A stretch of DNA of 64,000 bases, from positions 142,766,001 through 142,830,000 of the forward strand of contig CM043698.1 in assembly GCA_023935145.1 (NCBI GenBank), read 5' to 3'. This document shows, piece by piece, positions 22,625-33,452 of this stretch; within the stretch, counting starts at the first letter, position 1; each line of letters begins with the position of its first letter. Both the position numbers and the translations under genes were made by a program. The stretch comes from Bretschneidera sinensis (taxonomy: Eukaryota > Streptophyta > Magnoliopsida > Brassicales > Akaniaceae). The notes under the pieces are model-generated. The model searched no databases, was not told where the DNA came from, and was given only the letters and a program-made list of their open reading frames with translations.

Positions 22625-22715
22625 CATTGACGGGGATGAGGACCGAACCCAAGTCTCCTATATGGAGAACTCATAGGTAACCACTAGGCAAGAGGCCCAG
22701 GTTGAGTGCATATTT
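22625..22715 (-). repeat. tRNA-derived SINE fragment
   Basis: On the minus strand CCTCTTGCCTAGTGGTTA matches a pol III A box (22679-22697) and GGGTTCGGTCC matches a B box (22640-22650). Their spacing of about 35 bp is right for a tRNA-derived SINE. A short A-rich stretch follows near 22605-22620. Confidence 0.65.
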
Positions 22716-23217
22716 TTTAATAAACATTAAAATCTTATCCAAAAACTTATTAAAATGTTACAATTTTATTTCCTATACGAGTAAAATCGTCGCAAGGCAA
22801 TACTTCTAATCATTGCAAGGTCGTCTAAGGCCATAGCAAGTACTTTCTTGCACTTGGACAAGAACTAACTTTTTCTTGCTTAGATTTTGACAAAGTAAAA
22901 GCTTTGGAACCCTCAACACATTGGATGTATCAAGCTAAACAAGAGTACAAGACAAGCCTAATAATAAAGAAACCTCTGATGTTGAATTTCACCAATTGCA
23001 CTAATAGTTACACAGTATGTTTTATTTTATTTTATTTGGTATTAAAATCCCTTGCAAAAGACAAGGCTTTTCCTAATAATTTCCTGGAAAGTGGCCCCAA
23101 AATTCTACTGATGTTTTTTGTATAGACATATGCCCTTCCCAAGATTCCTTTGATCTTTTCACAGTGCAATTTCGGATGTCTTTGTTACATTACTGATATT
23201 CCTCTGTATTTTATGAG
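22716..23217. other. No gene seen
   Basis: AT-rich non-coding DNA. Part of it may be resistance-gene leader sequence interrupted by the solo LTR that follows. Confidence 0.5.
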
Positions 23218-23222
23218 CATTT

Positions 23223-24488
23223 TGTTGTGAGTTTTAAATTACTCGCAAGCGCACGAGTCGTTTGCAGTATAGCGTTGTGCAAGTGCGAGGTCGAATCCAC
23301 AGGGAATTGCGTTGTGAAAATATAATTTTTAATCTAAACTAACTCTATCTTAACCTAGTTCCGAATTTTGAATGATAATTTGCAAAATAAATTAAAACTA
23401 AATTAAATTGATTTTAAAACTAATAATAAAAAGCACTAAGGTTTTCGAATCCACCCCACCGAAGTTAAGCATACATGTTCTAAAAATATAGCCTATCAAA
23501 ACATTCTATGAATCCAACTATAAGACAAAAAACAAAGAATATCCCAACTAAACCAAAAGCACCCGATGTATCCGCTCTTAACAAATCACAAAAGGGAATC
23601 CAATTTAATCGAAAAGCATTCAATGTATCCATCAGATGAAACACAAAGAAAATCCAACAGACAATTTAAACTCAATCAATTATAAGATTAACTCAAATAA
23701 TTGACAGAACATTTATACTAAAAATTGTCAGATTTGTACAAGCAAATCTGAATTACTACGCCAAACAACGGCGGGGCTTCATCTTCAACCTTAGCTGAAG
23801 AGTCTAGCCACTCATAACTATAAAACTATAATAAAAAGTGCTAAACATTTAAACTAAAACAACTGAATATAAAGAAATAAATAAACAACTTTACATGGGA
23901 GAAATTCAACTCGCTGACGGGCGGCGCTTCCCCTCGTGGTAGCAATGCCTTCAGGATCCACCAGAATGCTGACGGACGTCCACCGGTAAACACCAAAGTG
24001 GCTCAGGAATTGTACATTGAATTATGAAGCCAAATGGTGTTTATATAGGGGAAGTCACGGAGCACTGCAGGTTTCAGATTCGATGTGGGATACTTGCCCG
24101 AGTGCGCTCGATCGCAGAATGGTGCGATCGATCACATGTGCGCTCGATCGCATGTCTTGTGCGCACGATCGCATGTGCGCTCGATTCCATGTCTGTTACG
24201 ATCGATCGCAGACGCACTGAACAGCAACTATTTCGATGTGGGATGTTGACCTTGCGCTCGTTCATAAGCAGGTGCGCTCGAGCGCAGGTGTGCTCGATCG
24301 CATATCTCGTGCGATTGAGCGCAATGTCTCCAGAAGCTTCAAATCTCCTGAAATGCTTCATTTTCTCCACAAACCTGTAAAAATACACAAAACACAAGAA
24401 AGACGTAAAATAAAGTAAAATACTACTAACTAAGAGCATAAAAAATATAAGTTAAGGGTCTAAAATATGCAATATTTAAGACTGATCA
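23223..24488 (+). mobile_element. Solo LTR, 1.27 kb, TSD CATTT
   Basis: Begins TGTTGTGAGTTTTAAATTAC and ends AAGACTGATCA. CATTT flanks it at 23218-23222 and 24489-24493. A TATA-like TTTATATAGGGG lies near 24040. No coding content. It contains a CpG-rich cluster of GATCGCA-type words at 24095-24325. The small frames at 24017-24439 come from that cluster and are not genes. Confidence 0.8.
24095..24325. repeat. Degenerate CGATCGCA/GCGCTCGA array
   Basis: At least a dozen words of the GTGCGCTCGATCGCA and GCGATCGATCAC type follow one another, many of them palindromic around CGATCG or GCGC. It is the most CpG-rich spot in the window and lies in the transcribed half of the solo LTR. Confidence 0.75.
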
Positions 24489-24493
24489 CATTT

Positions 24494-24811
24494 CTGCCTC
24501 ATTGTTTCTTTTTTGACTTTCAACAGGAATAAATCAATCAGGCAGGTAATTTATCTTCCCATTCATATTCCATTGATGAAGCTTTTGTTTGAACATCTGT
24601 CTTATTGATCAATTTGTTTCTCAATAGTTACAAGTACTATTCTTTCTAGACAACTTTTGAAAAATGAAAAAAAAAAAAAAAAACTTTTGTTGACTGTTAG
24701 GTTGTCTTTTTTTCTCCTAAAAAACACAAAAAAATGAAGACCTTTTTTCTTTAATTAACGGAAACATTGTTGTACATTGTTAAATTCAGATTTGTTTTGC
24801 ATCATTCGTTG
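24494..24811 (+). other. Orphan resistance-gene leader remnant
   Basis: TTTCAACAGGAATAAATCAA followed by a GGCAG|GTAAT donor-like junction near 24546 resembles TTTCAACAAGAATTAAACAA followed by GACAAG|GTAC near 27487, upstream of pseudogene A. Both may be 5'-UTR exons of related resistance genes. No coding part follows here. Confidence 0.35.
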
Positions 24812-24962
24812 TCAAATAATATATTATCTCTATTTTTATGACTGAATGTTCAGTGCTTTGGTTAAATGATTAGCTTAATTGAGAGAAAATATGATTGTTA
24901 ACCATAAAACAATTTGCGAGAGTAACATAAATGGAATATCTGTGTATCTTAAGCAATCAGTG
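24812..24962. repeat. 151-bp direct repeat, left copy
   Basis: Runs from TCAAATAATATATTATCTC to AAGCAATCAGTG and matches 25890-26041 with only a handful of differences. The two copies flank a 927-bp LTR-like segment. Confidence 0.85.
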
Positions 24963-25889
24963 AATTAAATTTAACTGGAAGGATTCAATCATTGAATATC
25001 TGATGGCTTATAGATAATGATTCAGTCTGAATTTCACCTCACCAATTTATCTGTCATGTCTACTACCTGAAATTTAACAAAGAATAGTGAGCTTCAAAAG
25101 CTCAGTGAATTAAATTTACTGGAAGTATTCAATTTGTATAACTCCAGTCACATCTTATAATTCAATTGTTCATATAATATTCTAATATTGATTCATCTAT
25201 ATCTCATATAATTCAATAATAGCATTCTATTATCACTATTAATATCATAATCCTCATCATTTATCAATCTATTCTTCTCATATATTTAATCATCTTGAAA
25301 CTATCAATTCTACCTCATAATTGCTTCGTTATGAGGTTCACAGCATATAATCAATCACTCAGATAATTCATATCATATCGTACTTTCATATTTCTTTCTC
25401 ATAATATCTTTCTCTTTGTGAGACTCATTCATCTATCAATAAATTTACAATCAAGAATAACACTATAACATCTTACGCAATAATAATCAATATTTAAAAC
25501 AAATGCAATGCATGAATTTAAATTATATTATTATTTGGGAACGTCTTCCCATATGTCGACATGTTTTAGCTTAGACGGGCTGCCTTCCCAATTCTTTTAT
25601 TTCATTTAGATAAACTGCCTTCCCAGTTCTTTTATTTCCAGTATATACCGGCTGTCACAGTTTCATTTAGACCGGTTGTCTTCCCGGTTCTTTTATTTAT
25701 AGCATATACCGGTTGCCACGGTTCTGCTATTTCATTTTGACTTGCTGCCTTCCTAGTTCTTTTATTTCCTGCATATACCGACTGTCACATTCTTTTATTT
25801 CATTTAGACTGGCTACTTTCACGGTTCTTTTCATTTCATGCATATGCATATGAATAATAATATGAAATATGCATATGAACAAAAAGTTA
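24963..25889 (-). mobile_element. Inverted fragment related to the long solo LTR at 11866-14473
   Basis: Read on the minus strand, AATTCACTGAGCTTTTGAAG then TTGTTAAATTTCAGGTAG (25060-25115) match 14115-14168. GTCGACATATGGGAAGACG (25548-25566) matches near 13665. The diverged GAAGACCAAGAAGG-like repeats are also shared. The ends do not coincide with LTR ends, so it is a fragment. Confidence 0.7.
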
Positions 25890-26041
25890 TCAAATAATAT
25901 ATTATCTCTATGTTTATGACTGCATGTTCAGTGCTTTTGGTTAAATGATTAGCTTAATTGAGAGAAAATATGATTGTTAACGATAAAACAATTTGCGAGA
26001 GTAATATAAATTGAATATCTGTGTACTTTAAGCAATCAGTG
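25890..26041. repeat. 151-bp direct repeat, right copy
   Basis: Second copy of 24812-24962. After it the sequence continues with host-like DNA. Confidence 0.85.
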
Positions 26042-26433
26042 CTATGCTAAGGGAGGTGAAACCTTTCCAGGCACATATAAATGATAAACAAAAGTTAACT
26101 GTTTCATAGGAATTATAGGGATATTTTATGAAATTAATTATTTCTTACATAATTAATCTCCATTACAAAATTTTATGAATTATATATCGTAAATCAGATG
26201 CCTATTATGATATCCAGAGAGATTATAAAAAATCTTATTTAATATTAACCATATTTTGAATTACTTTCCTTCAGGGTAATTTCTCTTCATATCTGTGTCT
26301 ACACATTTCCCTGTGCACAAGCAGGTTAGGCACACTATCTTTGAATTGTTCAATCTTTCTTTGTCCTTACCCTCTGCTCTAACTTATTTTAAGATTGAAC
26401 ACATATTTTTGTTTTGTTCATTGTCCTTGGCCC

Positions 26434-26897
26434 ATAGTTACTAGAAACTCAGTACGTCTTGGTTCGCTGTACGAGTATAGGAACGTCGTGGTACGTTACC
26501 CACCCCGTACATAATATGTTTGGGGTAGACTTAATTGATTTATATTATGTATGAGTACATGTAAAAAATTATATTGCTATTTATGAGTACAATATAAATA
26601 GAACTATAAGCATAATAATAATTCAGAAGATATTAAAGTTTTGACAAAATAGTAAAATCAACAAATATAATATTAGAAAACATAAATTTAAAATAAAGTA
26701 TGAGTATTTTCTAAAATTCTTTATTGTGATCTTCTAAAATTCTTTCTTGTAATCTTTAATTTTTCTATTTTTTAGCTAAAACTCTTAAAAAAATTTAAAT
26801 CGTCAATTTAAAAGATTTGGTACAAAAATGCACCACGAATCAGAACATAAGATCTGGATCGTGGTTTCAGAGAGGATATGGGGATCCTGGTAACTAT
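26434..26897. mobile_element. Possible MITE with imperfect terminal inverted repeats
   Basis: The left end ATAGTTACTAGAAACTC and the right end, reverse complemented, ATAGTTACCAGGATCCC match at 13 of 17 positions. The 464-bp inside is AT-rich and non-coding. No clear target duplication was found, so the class is open. Confidence 0.45.
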
Positions 26898-27019
26898 AGT
26901 CCTTAAACCTCCATTTTTTACTACCCTGGCTTTCCCTGTATCATATCACTGTCACCAGTAAGGTTCAAGAACTTATGATATTTTCACTTCATATGGATCG
27001 TGGTTTCAGAGAGGATATG
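26856..27019. repeat. 25-bp direct repeat pair followed by poly-T
   Basis: GGATCGTGGTTTCAGAGAGG plus ATATG occurs at 26856-26880 and again at 26995-27019. The second copy runs straight into about 20 T. This may be a local template-switch product. Confidence 0.85.
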
Positions 27020-27039
27020 TTTTTTTTTTTTTTTTTTTA

Positions 27040-27837
27040 AAGATTTGAAGCACTTACTATGGATTGTCTTTAATCAACATGAGTAATTAGAATAAAACTT
27101 TTGGAGTTCTCGTCGGAGACATTTGGTGAGTTGGAACTACAAAGGAAATTAGTTTGCTTCCTTCACAGTGATGATATGAGTAAATCAAGGAATGATGCTA
27201 GGGTAATTTTGATATGATTTAAGTGTAAAGACCAATGAATGACATATTAAAAATGACACTAAAAATTGGAGCTATGGAAATTCTCCACTGAACTTCCATT
27301 TCGTGTTCAGAAGCCAGCACACAGTTGATCAATAATACCCAGCATAATTCTTGATTTCTTCTTAAGTTATTGCTACAGCGATAAATTTTGCTTTGTCAAG
27401 TCTCGTACCAATCATACCTTCTCTTCTCACATTGTATTTCTAATTCTGATCAAGATCTTTCAACAAGAATTAAACAATCGGACAAGGTACTTTTAAATTT
27501 TCCAGCTGCGTTTGTATAACTGAAGCACTGACTGTTTAATTCTGAAAAATTGCAGCTTCTTTTTCATTTCCCACTAAGACTATTGAAGCATTTGGTTTTT
27601 CTTTGCTCTTATTTGACTCTCATAAGCTAATTATTTGATAATATTTGCAGGGGTATCTATATTCTATAATATTCTATAGCTTCCGTTACATTTTTTCCAA
27701 AAATAAATTATAGATTGATTAAACAATTCAGGTGCCTATCAGCCAAAACATAGTTAAACCAGGTTCTAGTATTGTAACCATGTTTTCATTAAGTTTCCTT
27801 CAAGTTCAACTTGTGTAGTTAGTTTCTATATGCTTTT
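27040..27837 (+). other. Upstream/leader region of resistance pseudogene A
   Basis: No coding sequence. It carries a leader-exon-like TTTCAACAAGAATTAAACAA with a donor-like GACAAG|GTAC at 27487. Its TTGATTTCTTCTTAAGTTATTGC segment resembles the region upstream of pseudogene C. Copia-1 now separates it from the coding part at 33453. Confidence 0.45.
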
Positions 27838-28115
27838 TGAAGAAATTTAGAGTTTGGTATTTCATAGAAGGAGTACAAAGAGAGAGATATAGATTGTGAG
27901 AAGAATTGTATTTCTCGGTGTGATTTTTACATTATACAAAGGCTCCTATTTATACATATTCTCTGTAGACAAATTACACCAATTTAGCATAATCAATTAC
28001 CTACAATCAAGCCAAATCAATCAATAGAATCAATCTCAACAAATCAGCCCTTATTTGTTGATTTGACCAATCTTAAGAGTAATTATCACTCATCAAATCT
28101 GTTGTATCCTCAACA
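27838..28115 (-). repeat. 3' LTR of copia-1
   Basis: 278 bp. On the minus strand it starts TGTTGAGGATAC and ends TTCTTCA. It carries a 12-bp segment (GATATAGATTGT type) that the 5' LTR lacks. Confidence 0.9.
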
Positions 28116-28443
28116 CCCCCCTCAAGTTGGAGTGGATATTAATGACACTCAACTTGTTCAGTAGATGGTTGAATTGAGTAGGTCTGAAAGCTTTGGTAAA
28201 TAGATCTGCTGGCTGTTGACTTGTGGGCATGTGAATGGTTTGAATAACTTGGTTCTGGAGCTTCTCCCGAATGAGATGACAATCGATCTCTGTATGCTTT
28301 GTTCGCTCATGGAATACCGGTTTGGATGCAATGTGGATAGCTGCTTTGTTATCACAGTATAGCTTGACTGGTTGTGGATATGCTATCTGAAGATTTATCA
28401 GAAGTTGCTTTAACCAAGTAATTTCACAACAGGTTGATGCCAT
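28093..28443 (-). pseudogene. copia-1 RNase H, C-terminal part
   Basis: [51 protein letters not shown] and PADLFTKAF are the classic copia RNase H end. The frame runs through the polypurine tract into the LTR. A frameshift separates it from the preceding part. Confidence 0.9.
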
Positions 28444-29566
28444 AGATCGGTACTTTGCTTCAGCTGAGGATCGTGAAATTGTTGTTTGCTTTTTGGTCTT
28501 CCAAGAAATTGGTATTTTCCAAGTAGAATACAGTACCTAGTGGCTGATCGCCGAGTATCTCTACATCGAGCCCAGTCTGCATCGCAAAATGCATGCAATT
28601 GAACATCACTGGAAGTTGATAGAAAAATTCCTTGGCCAGATGATTGTTTGAGATATTGTAAGACTAGATGTGTTGCAACCAAGTGAAATGTTCGAGGTTT
28701 GTCCATGAATTGACTCAGAATGTGTAATGCATATTCTAAGTCTGGCCTAGTGATGGTCAAGTATATCAGCTTCCCAACCAATCGTCGATATGAAGACATA
28801 TCTGAAAGTAGTTCTCTATCAATCTTGCTAAGAGCCAGATTTGGTTCCATGGGTAGATTTCCTGGTTTAGCACCAATAAATCCAGTTTCCTCAAGTATTT
28901 CCAAGGCGTATTTCCTTTGTGATAAAACGATGCCAGTTTTTTAGCGGGCCAGTTCTATACCCATAAAATATTTCAGAATGCCAAGGTCTTTGAGTTTAAA
29001 ACAATCTCCCAAGTATTTCTTCAGTGCATCAATCTGTTCCAAGTTGTTTCCTGCTAAGATGATGTCGTCTATATAGACCAAGACAATTGTAAAACTATTT
29101 TCATGGGATCAGACGAACATGGAATAATTTGTTTTAGACTGCTTATATCCGGTAGTAATGAGAGTGGAAGAAAGCTTGGTATACCATTGCCTGGAGGCTT
29201 GTTTGAGGCCATATAAGAACTTGTTAAGCTTGCAGATTTGGTTCTCCCCCTTTCGTCCGAAACCTGGAGGAAGGTGCATGTAGACGTCTTCATCGAGGTC
29301 TCCATGCAGGAAGACATTGTTAACATTAAGTTGATGGAGATGCCAATTTTGTGCAGCAGCAAGGGTGAGAACAGTGCGCACAGTAACCATTTTGGCAACA
29401 GGAGTAAAGGTTTCAGAGTAATCAATACCTTCCTTCTGATTGTGGCCTTTGGCAACGAGATGAGCCTTATAATGTTCCACAGAGCCATTTGGATTGTGTT
29501 TGATTTTGTACACCCATTTGAAAACCAATGGGTTTCTTGCGGGGTGGAAGAGGAGTCAAAGTCCAA
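28410..29566 (-). pseudogene. copia-1 reverse transcriptase
   Basis: Frames at 29109-29528 and 28410-28904. [53 protein letters not shown] and [14 protein letters not shown] are RT blocks. The first catalytic aspartate (LDV..FLHG in relatives) is Asn here. YIDDI survives near 29065 but lies behind a stop. SYRRLVGKLIYLTITRPDL and the ADWARCRDTRRS block follow. Confidence 0.9.
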
Positions 29567-30494
29567 GTATGGTTGGCTTCCAAAGAATCAATTTCAGCAT
29601 GCATGGCATCGCGCCAGTTAGGATCCTGAAAGAATGACTTGAGTTCTTGTGCAAGAGAGATAGCAGCGGTGAAGGCATAGTGTGTAGGAGAAAGAGAATC
29701 ATAAGAAAGGAAATTAGAGAGAGGATAAATAGTACCTAAGGAGCAGACCGACGTCGAGTCAGATGGTGGGATAGGCCGAGACGGGAGTGCTTGTTCAACA
29801 TGGAAAATCTTGTAAGTAGGCAAGTGGCTGGATTTGACGTCTAGATCGCCAAACTTGTACAACTCGGGTAGGAAAAAGGGGAATATCATTAGGTGGGGAA
29901 ATATGTGGCTGGGTGGAGGGTTTAGAAAGAAGATATGGAGAGTCAATAGGATGAGGTAAAATAATAGAGGGTGACTCTAAGGTATTTTGTGACTCTAAGG
30001 TACATTGGCTAAAAGGAAATTGATCCTCGTTAAAAACCACATCACAAGATACAAAGGTTTGATGAGTTACAAGATCATACAGCTCATAACCTTTTTGTTC
30101 ATATGGATAATCAAGGAAGACACAACAGGTCGCACGGGGATCAAATTTTGAAGGATGGCGGAAGTGAGTGGAGGCATAACAAAGACATCCAAAGACTTGA
30201 AGATGGTCGTATTTAGATGGGGTACTGTATAGCTTCTCATAGGGAGATTAGGGAGATTTCCCGCCCAAAAGAGGAGTGGGTGTTCTATTTATCAAATAAG
30301 TTGCAGTGAGGAGAGCATGACCCCAAAATTGTTTAGGCATATTGGCCTGAAAAAGAAGAGCTCGGGAAACATTTAAAAGATGATGATGTTTACGTTCCGT
30401 GACTCCATTTTGTTAAGGAGTGGAGACGTAACTCATTTGGTGAATGATGCCCTTTTCTGAATAGAATGATAAAAGGTCAAATTCGGGCCACTTA

Positions 30495-30860
30495 TCACGA
30501 CAATTTTGATCGTAGTAGAATACTGGTTTTCAATGAGCCGAATAAAAGAAGAAGAAAGTGACGGGTATCTGACTTATGATGCATTAAGTATACCCAAGTA
30601 CATCTAGTGTAATCATCGACAACGGTCAGAAAATATTGTGCCCCAGTGAGAGATGGAACATGGTAACCCACCCAAATGTCTACATGTATTAAATGAAAAG
30701 GTGCAATAGAAGAAATAGAACTGAAAGGAAATTCAAGACGGGTTTGTTTAGCCAATGGGAAAATATAACATGCTTCTAAACTTGAACAAATTCCAGAAAC
30801 ATTACTGGAAAGTAAAGATAAAATTTTATTGGATAAATGGCCAAGTTGGCAATGCCAAAG
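30495..30860 (-). pseudogene. copia-1 integrase
   Basis: QLGHLSNKILS-like zinc-region remnant near 30820-30860, then KQTRLEFPFS, HLIHVDIWVGYHVPSLTG and FLTVVDDYTRCTWVYLM. The downstream part toward 29950 keeps GLP-like pieces (GRNLPNL, QMSYVST) only in broken frames. Confidence 0.75.
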
Positions 30861-30942
30861 TTGGGAGTTTCATGTAACTATCTGACAACGAGCAGGATTC
30901 GTTTTAGTGAAGTAATACAAGCCATCCCGCTCAGTGCCCAGT

Positions 30943-31550
30943 CTAATCATCCCCATCGAGTGTTGGTCCTAAATTAGTCACAGATGAGCAGAAAAAAATG
31001 ATTAGACAATTGAGAGTTTGCCATAGCACACGAAAGAAAATAAGGTTAGAATGAAAGGAAGGGACACAAAGGACATTTTTCAAAATAAGGGAGAAAGAGA
31101 AAACGACAGAGCCAATATGGGTTACCACATCATAAGAGCCATATGAGATTCGTAAAATATGACCATGTACAGGAATGGAGTAGGTTAAATCAATGGGAGA
31201 ACACACCATATGATCGGTGGCTCCACTATCAAGAATCCAAAGTGTTTCAGGAGAGATGAGAGGTGGTTTACCTAATAAGGATGGCTCAGAAGTACCTACA
31301 TGGTTTTCCATAGATGAGGATTGGGTGGCAGTATTTAGCATGGCTAAAAACTGTTGGTATTGATCAAGAGTGAACGGAAAACTGTTGGTGGGTGATTTAT
31401 TGTCAGCGGAAGAAACTTGGTGTGCACTTGGTCTGGAACCCAAGCCAATCTTGCAGGAGCTAGGTAGGATGAAGTAGTAGTGATCAACAGTATGTCCCTC
31501 TTTACGGCAGTAAGTGCATTTCGGTCGTGGCTTACGGAACGTTTTGCCAT
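30943..31550 (-). pseudogene. copia-1 gag zinc knuckle and protease
   Basis: The knuckle reads CTYCRKEGHTVDHYY near 31500, with the last cysteine of CX2CX4HX4C replaced by tyrosine. The protease motif WILDSGATDHM (near 31225) is intact. The two are in different frames. Confidence 0.8.
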
Positions 31551-31649
31551 CTTTCGGTGTGGAAAGAAGACCTTTGGTAGCTAAGGCAACATCGTTGATG
31601 GGTGAAGGAGTCTGAATGTTCCGTTGTCATTCTTCTTGAAGAACCAAGC

Positions 31650-32286
31650 CGTAGATGCGAATGATTGTGGGGAGAGGGTCTATCAACAATATTTGTGCAC
31701 GGATGGCACCAAAAGATTCATTAAGGCCCATGAGGAACTTCATGGTTCGCTGGTACCTCTAGTATTGAGCGATGTCTTCTTGGAACAAATGAGATTGAAG
31801 TGATGCAAGATCATCCCATAATAGCTTCAGTTTGGTAAAGTATGTTGCCACCGATGTATTGCCTTGAACAAGATTATGAATTTCTTGTTCAAGGTGATAC
31901 ATTCGAGGGCCATTAACTTGAGAAAAACGATCCTTCAAATCTACCCAAATATCTCGAGCAAGATCACAGAAAATAACGCTAGCATAAACATCCTGGGAAA
32001 GAGAATTAATTAACCAAGATTTTACCATATTGTTGTAGCGGGACCACTGGTGGTATTTTACGGTAGATGATTTGGGAGGCTTGGGAATAGTGCCATCAAC
32101 GAAGCTGATCTTGTTATTTGGTGTCGAGGGCAATGATCATGGATTTACTCCACGTGATGTAATTGGTTTCAATCAATGGCTGAGAAACCAAAACAACACC
32201 TGGATGGTCGGAACTGTTGAGATACAATGGTGGCTTGGATCATCAAAATTTTGAGAGCTTTGGGTGCTATCAACATTGGAAGCCAT
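31650..32286 (-). pseudogene. copia-1 gag
   Basis: The start codon is probably at 32286 (MASNVDSTQSSQNFDD). VLVSQPLIETNYITWSKSM leads to a stop and shift near 32125. The next frame (31759-32133) has FVDGTIPKPP, WSRYNNMVKSWLINSLSQ and DLKDRFSQVNGPRMYHLE, the plant copia gag capsid domain. Confidence 0.8.
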
Positions 32287-33038
32287 TAGGGAGAAAGTAG
32301 TGCAGACAGTGATCTCGAAAATACAACCAAGTAAGTTCCCAGGAAAGTGAGGAGAGTCACAATGGACCGCTTAAAACCCAAGACTTTCCTTAGCCAGAGC
32401 TTGCCTACACATTGTATTTGTTGAGAGTTCTGTAAACCCCACTAACAAACTTTTGGCCCCTTTAGAAAAATTCAAGAGAGTTTTTTTTTGGGAAAATTCG
32501 GATCAAGTTAGACCAGAATCTGGGTCGGAATGAAGAATGGACCGGCAGGTCTAGACCGCGAATTAGGATGCGCAGGTCAGGGCGGTCACGCGAGTCGAGC
32601 TGGTCACGCGGGTCGCGTGTTGGGCTAATCTGTGTGCTCGGCTGGTCTGCGTGTTTGGCTGATCCGAGCTGGTCACGCAGGCCTTATGGCGTTGGGCTTG
32701 GGCAACTTTCCTGAAGTTTGGGCCGGGACAAGCTTGTTGCAAACAGATTGAATTCTATTTGAATCTAGGCTGGTACCAACTGGGCTTTAAGCAATTTTTA
32801 ATTGCAATTTGAGCCCTAATTGGACTCTGGTTTTCCAATTGAAGAAGAAAGCTTCAAGATGCACTCCCCGTGTTTGATAGAATGTCTAAACCGAGTGGAG
32901 TTCTTTGATTTGCAAGCTTACAGAAATTAATTTGTTTCCCACAGCACACAAACAACTTGTAAGTGATAAGTATTAAAACTGAGAAAAAGAAGAAGATTAT
33001 GCCCTCTATAGTTTTGAAATCCTAAAGCTCTGATACCA

Positions 33039-33302
33039 TGAAGAAATTCAGAGTTTGGTATTTCATAGAGGGAGTACAAAGAGAGAGAAGAATTGTATTT
33101 CTCATTGTGAGTTTTACACTATACAGAGGCTCCTATTTATACACATTTTCTGCAGACAAATTACACTAATTTAGCCTAATCAATTGTCTACAATCAAGCC
33201 AAATCAATCAACATAATCAATCTCAACAAATCAACCCTTATTTGCTGATTTGACCAATCTTAAGAGTGATTATCGCTCATCAAATCTGCTGTATCCTCAA
33301 CA
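33039..33302 (-). repeat. 5' LTR of copia-1
   Basis: 264 bp. On the minus strand it starts TGTTGAGGATAC and ends TTCTTCA next to TGGTATCAGAGC. Its duplicate is at 59595-59858. Confidence 0.95.
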
Positions 33303-33368
33303 TCAAAAACTTGCATATTATGATATCTTTAAATTCATTCCCATGCACTTTATGCTTTTGTCAAACAT

Positions 33369-33372
<4 letters not shown>

Positions 33373-33428
<56 letters not shown>
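33373..33428. repeat. (AT)28 microsatellite, copy A
   Basis: 56 bp of pure AT just before the presumed splice acceptor of the resistance gene. Copy B has only 26 bp (59929-59954). Confidence 0.95.
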
Positions 33429-33431
<3 letters not shown>

Positions 33432-33452
33432 GTATAATGCAGGAACTTGGTC

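Larger units (their letters stand above)
27838..33302 (-). mobile_element. Ty1/copia retrotransposon copia-1, degenerate
   Basis: A 5.5 kb minus-strand element with LTRs at 33039-33302 (5') and 27838-28115 (3'), a tRNA-Met primer-binding site at 33027-33038 and a polypurine tract (TTGAGGGGG) beside the 3' LTR. Gag, protease, integrase, RT and RNase H remains are in copia order, with many stops and shifts. The LTRs differ by roughly 8% and one 12-bp indel (hand count). The flanks are CTTTT on the left and TCAAA on the right, so no TSD is visible. Confidence 0.9.

Noticed and set aside
24017..24439. Overlapping frames of 67-121 residues on both strands
   Set aside because: They arise from the CGATCGCA-type repeat array in a solo LTR, have biased repetitive composition and no recognisable domain.
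29238..29621. 127-residue plus-strand frame
   Set aside because: It is antisense to the copia-1 reverse transcriptase and has no features of its own.
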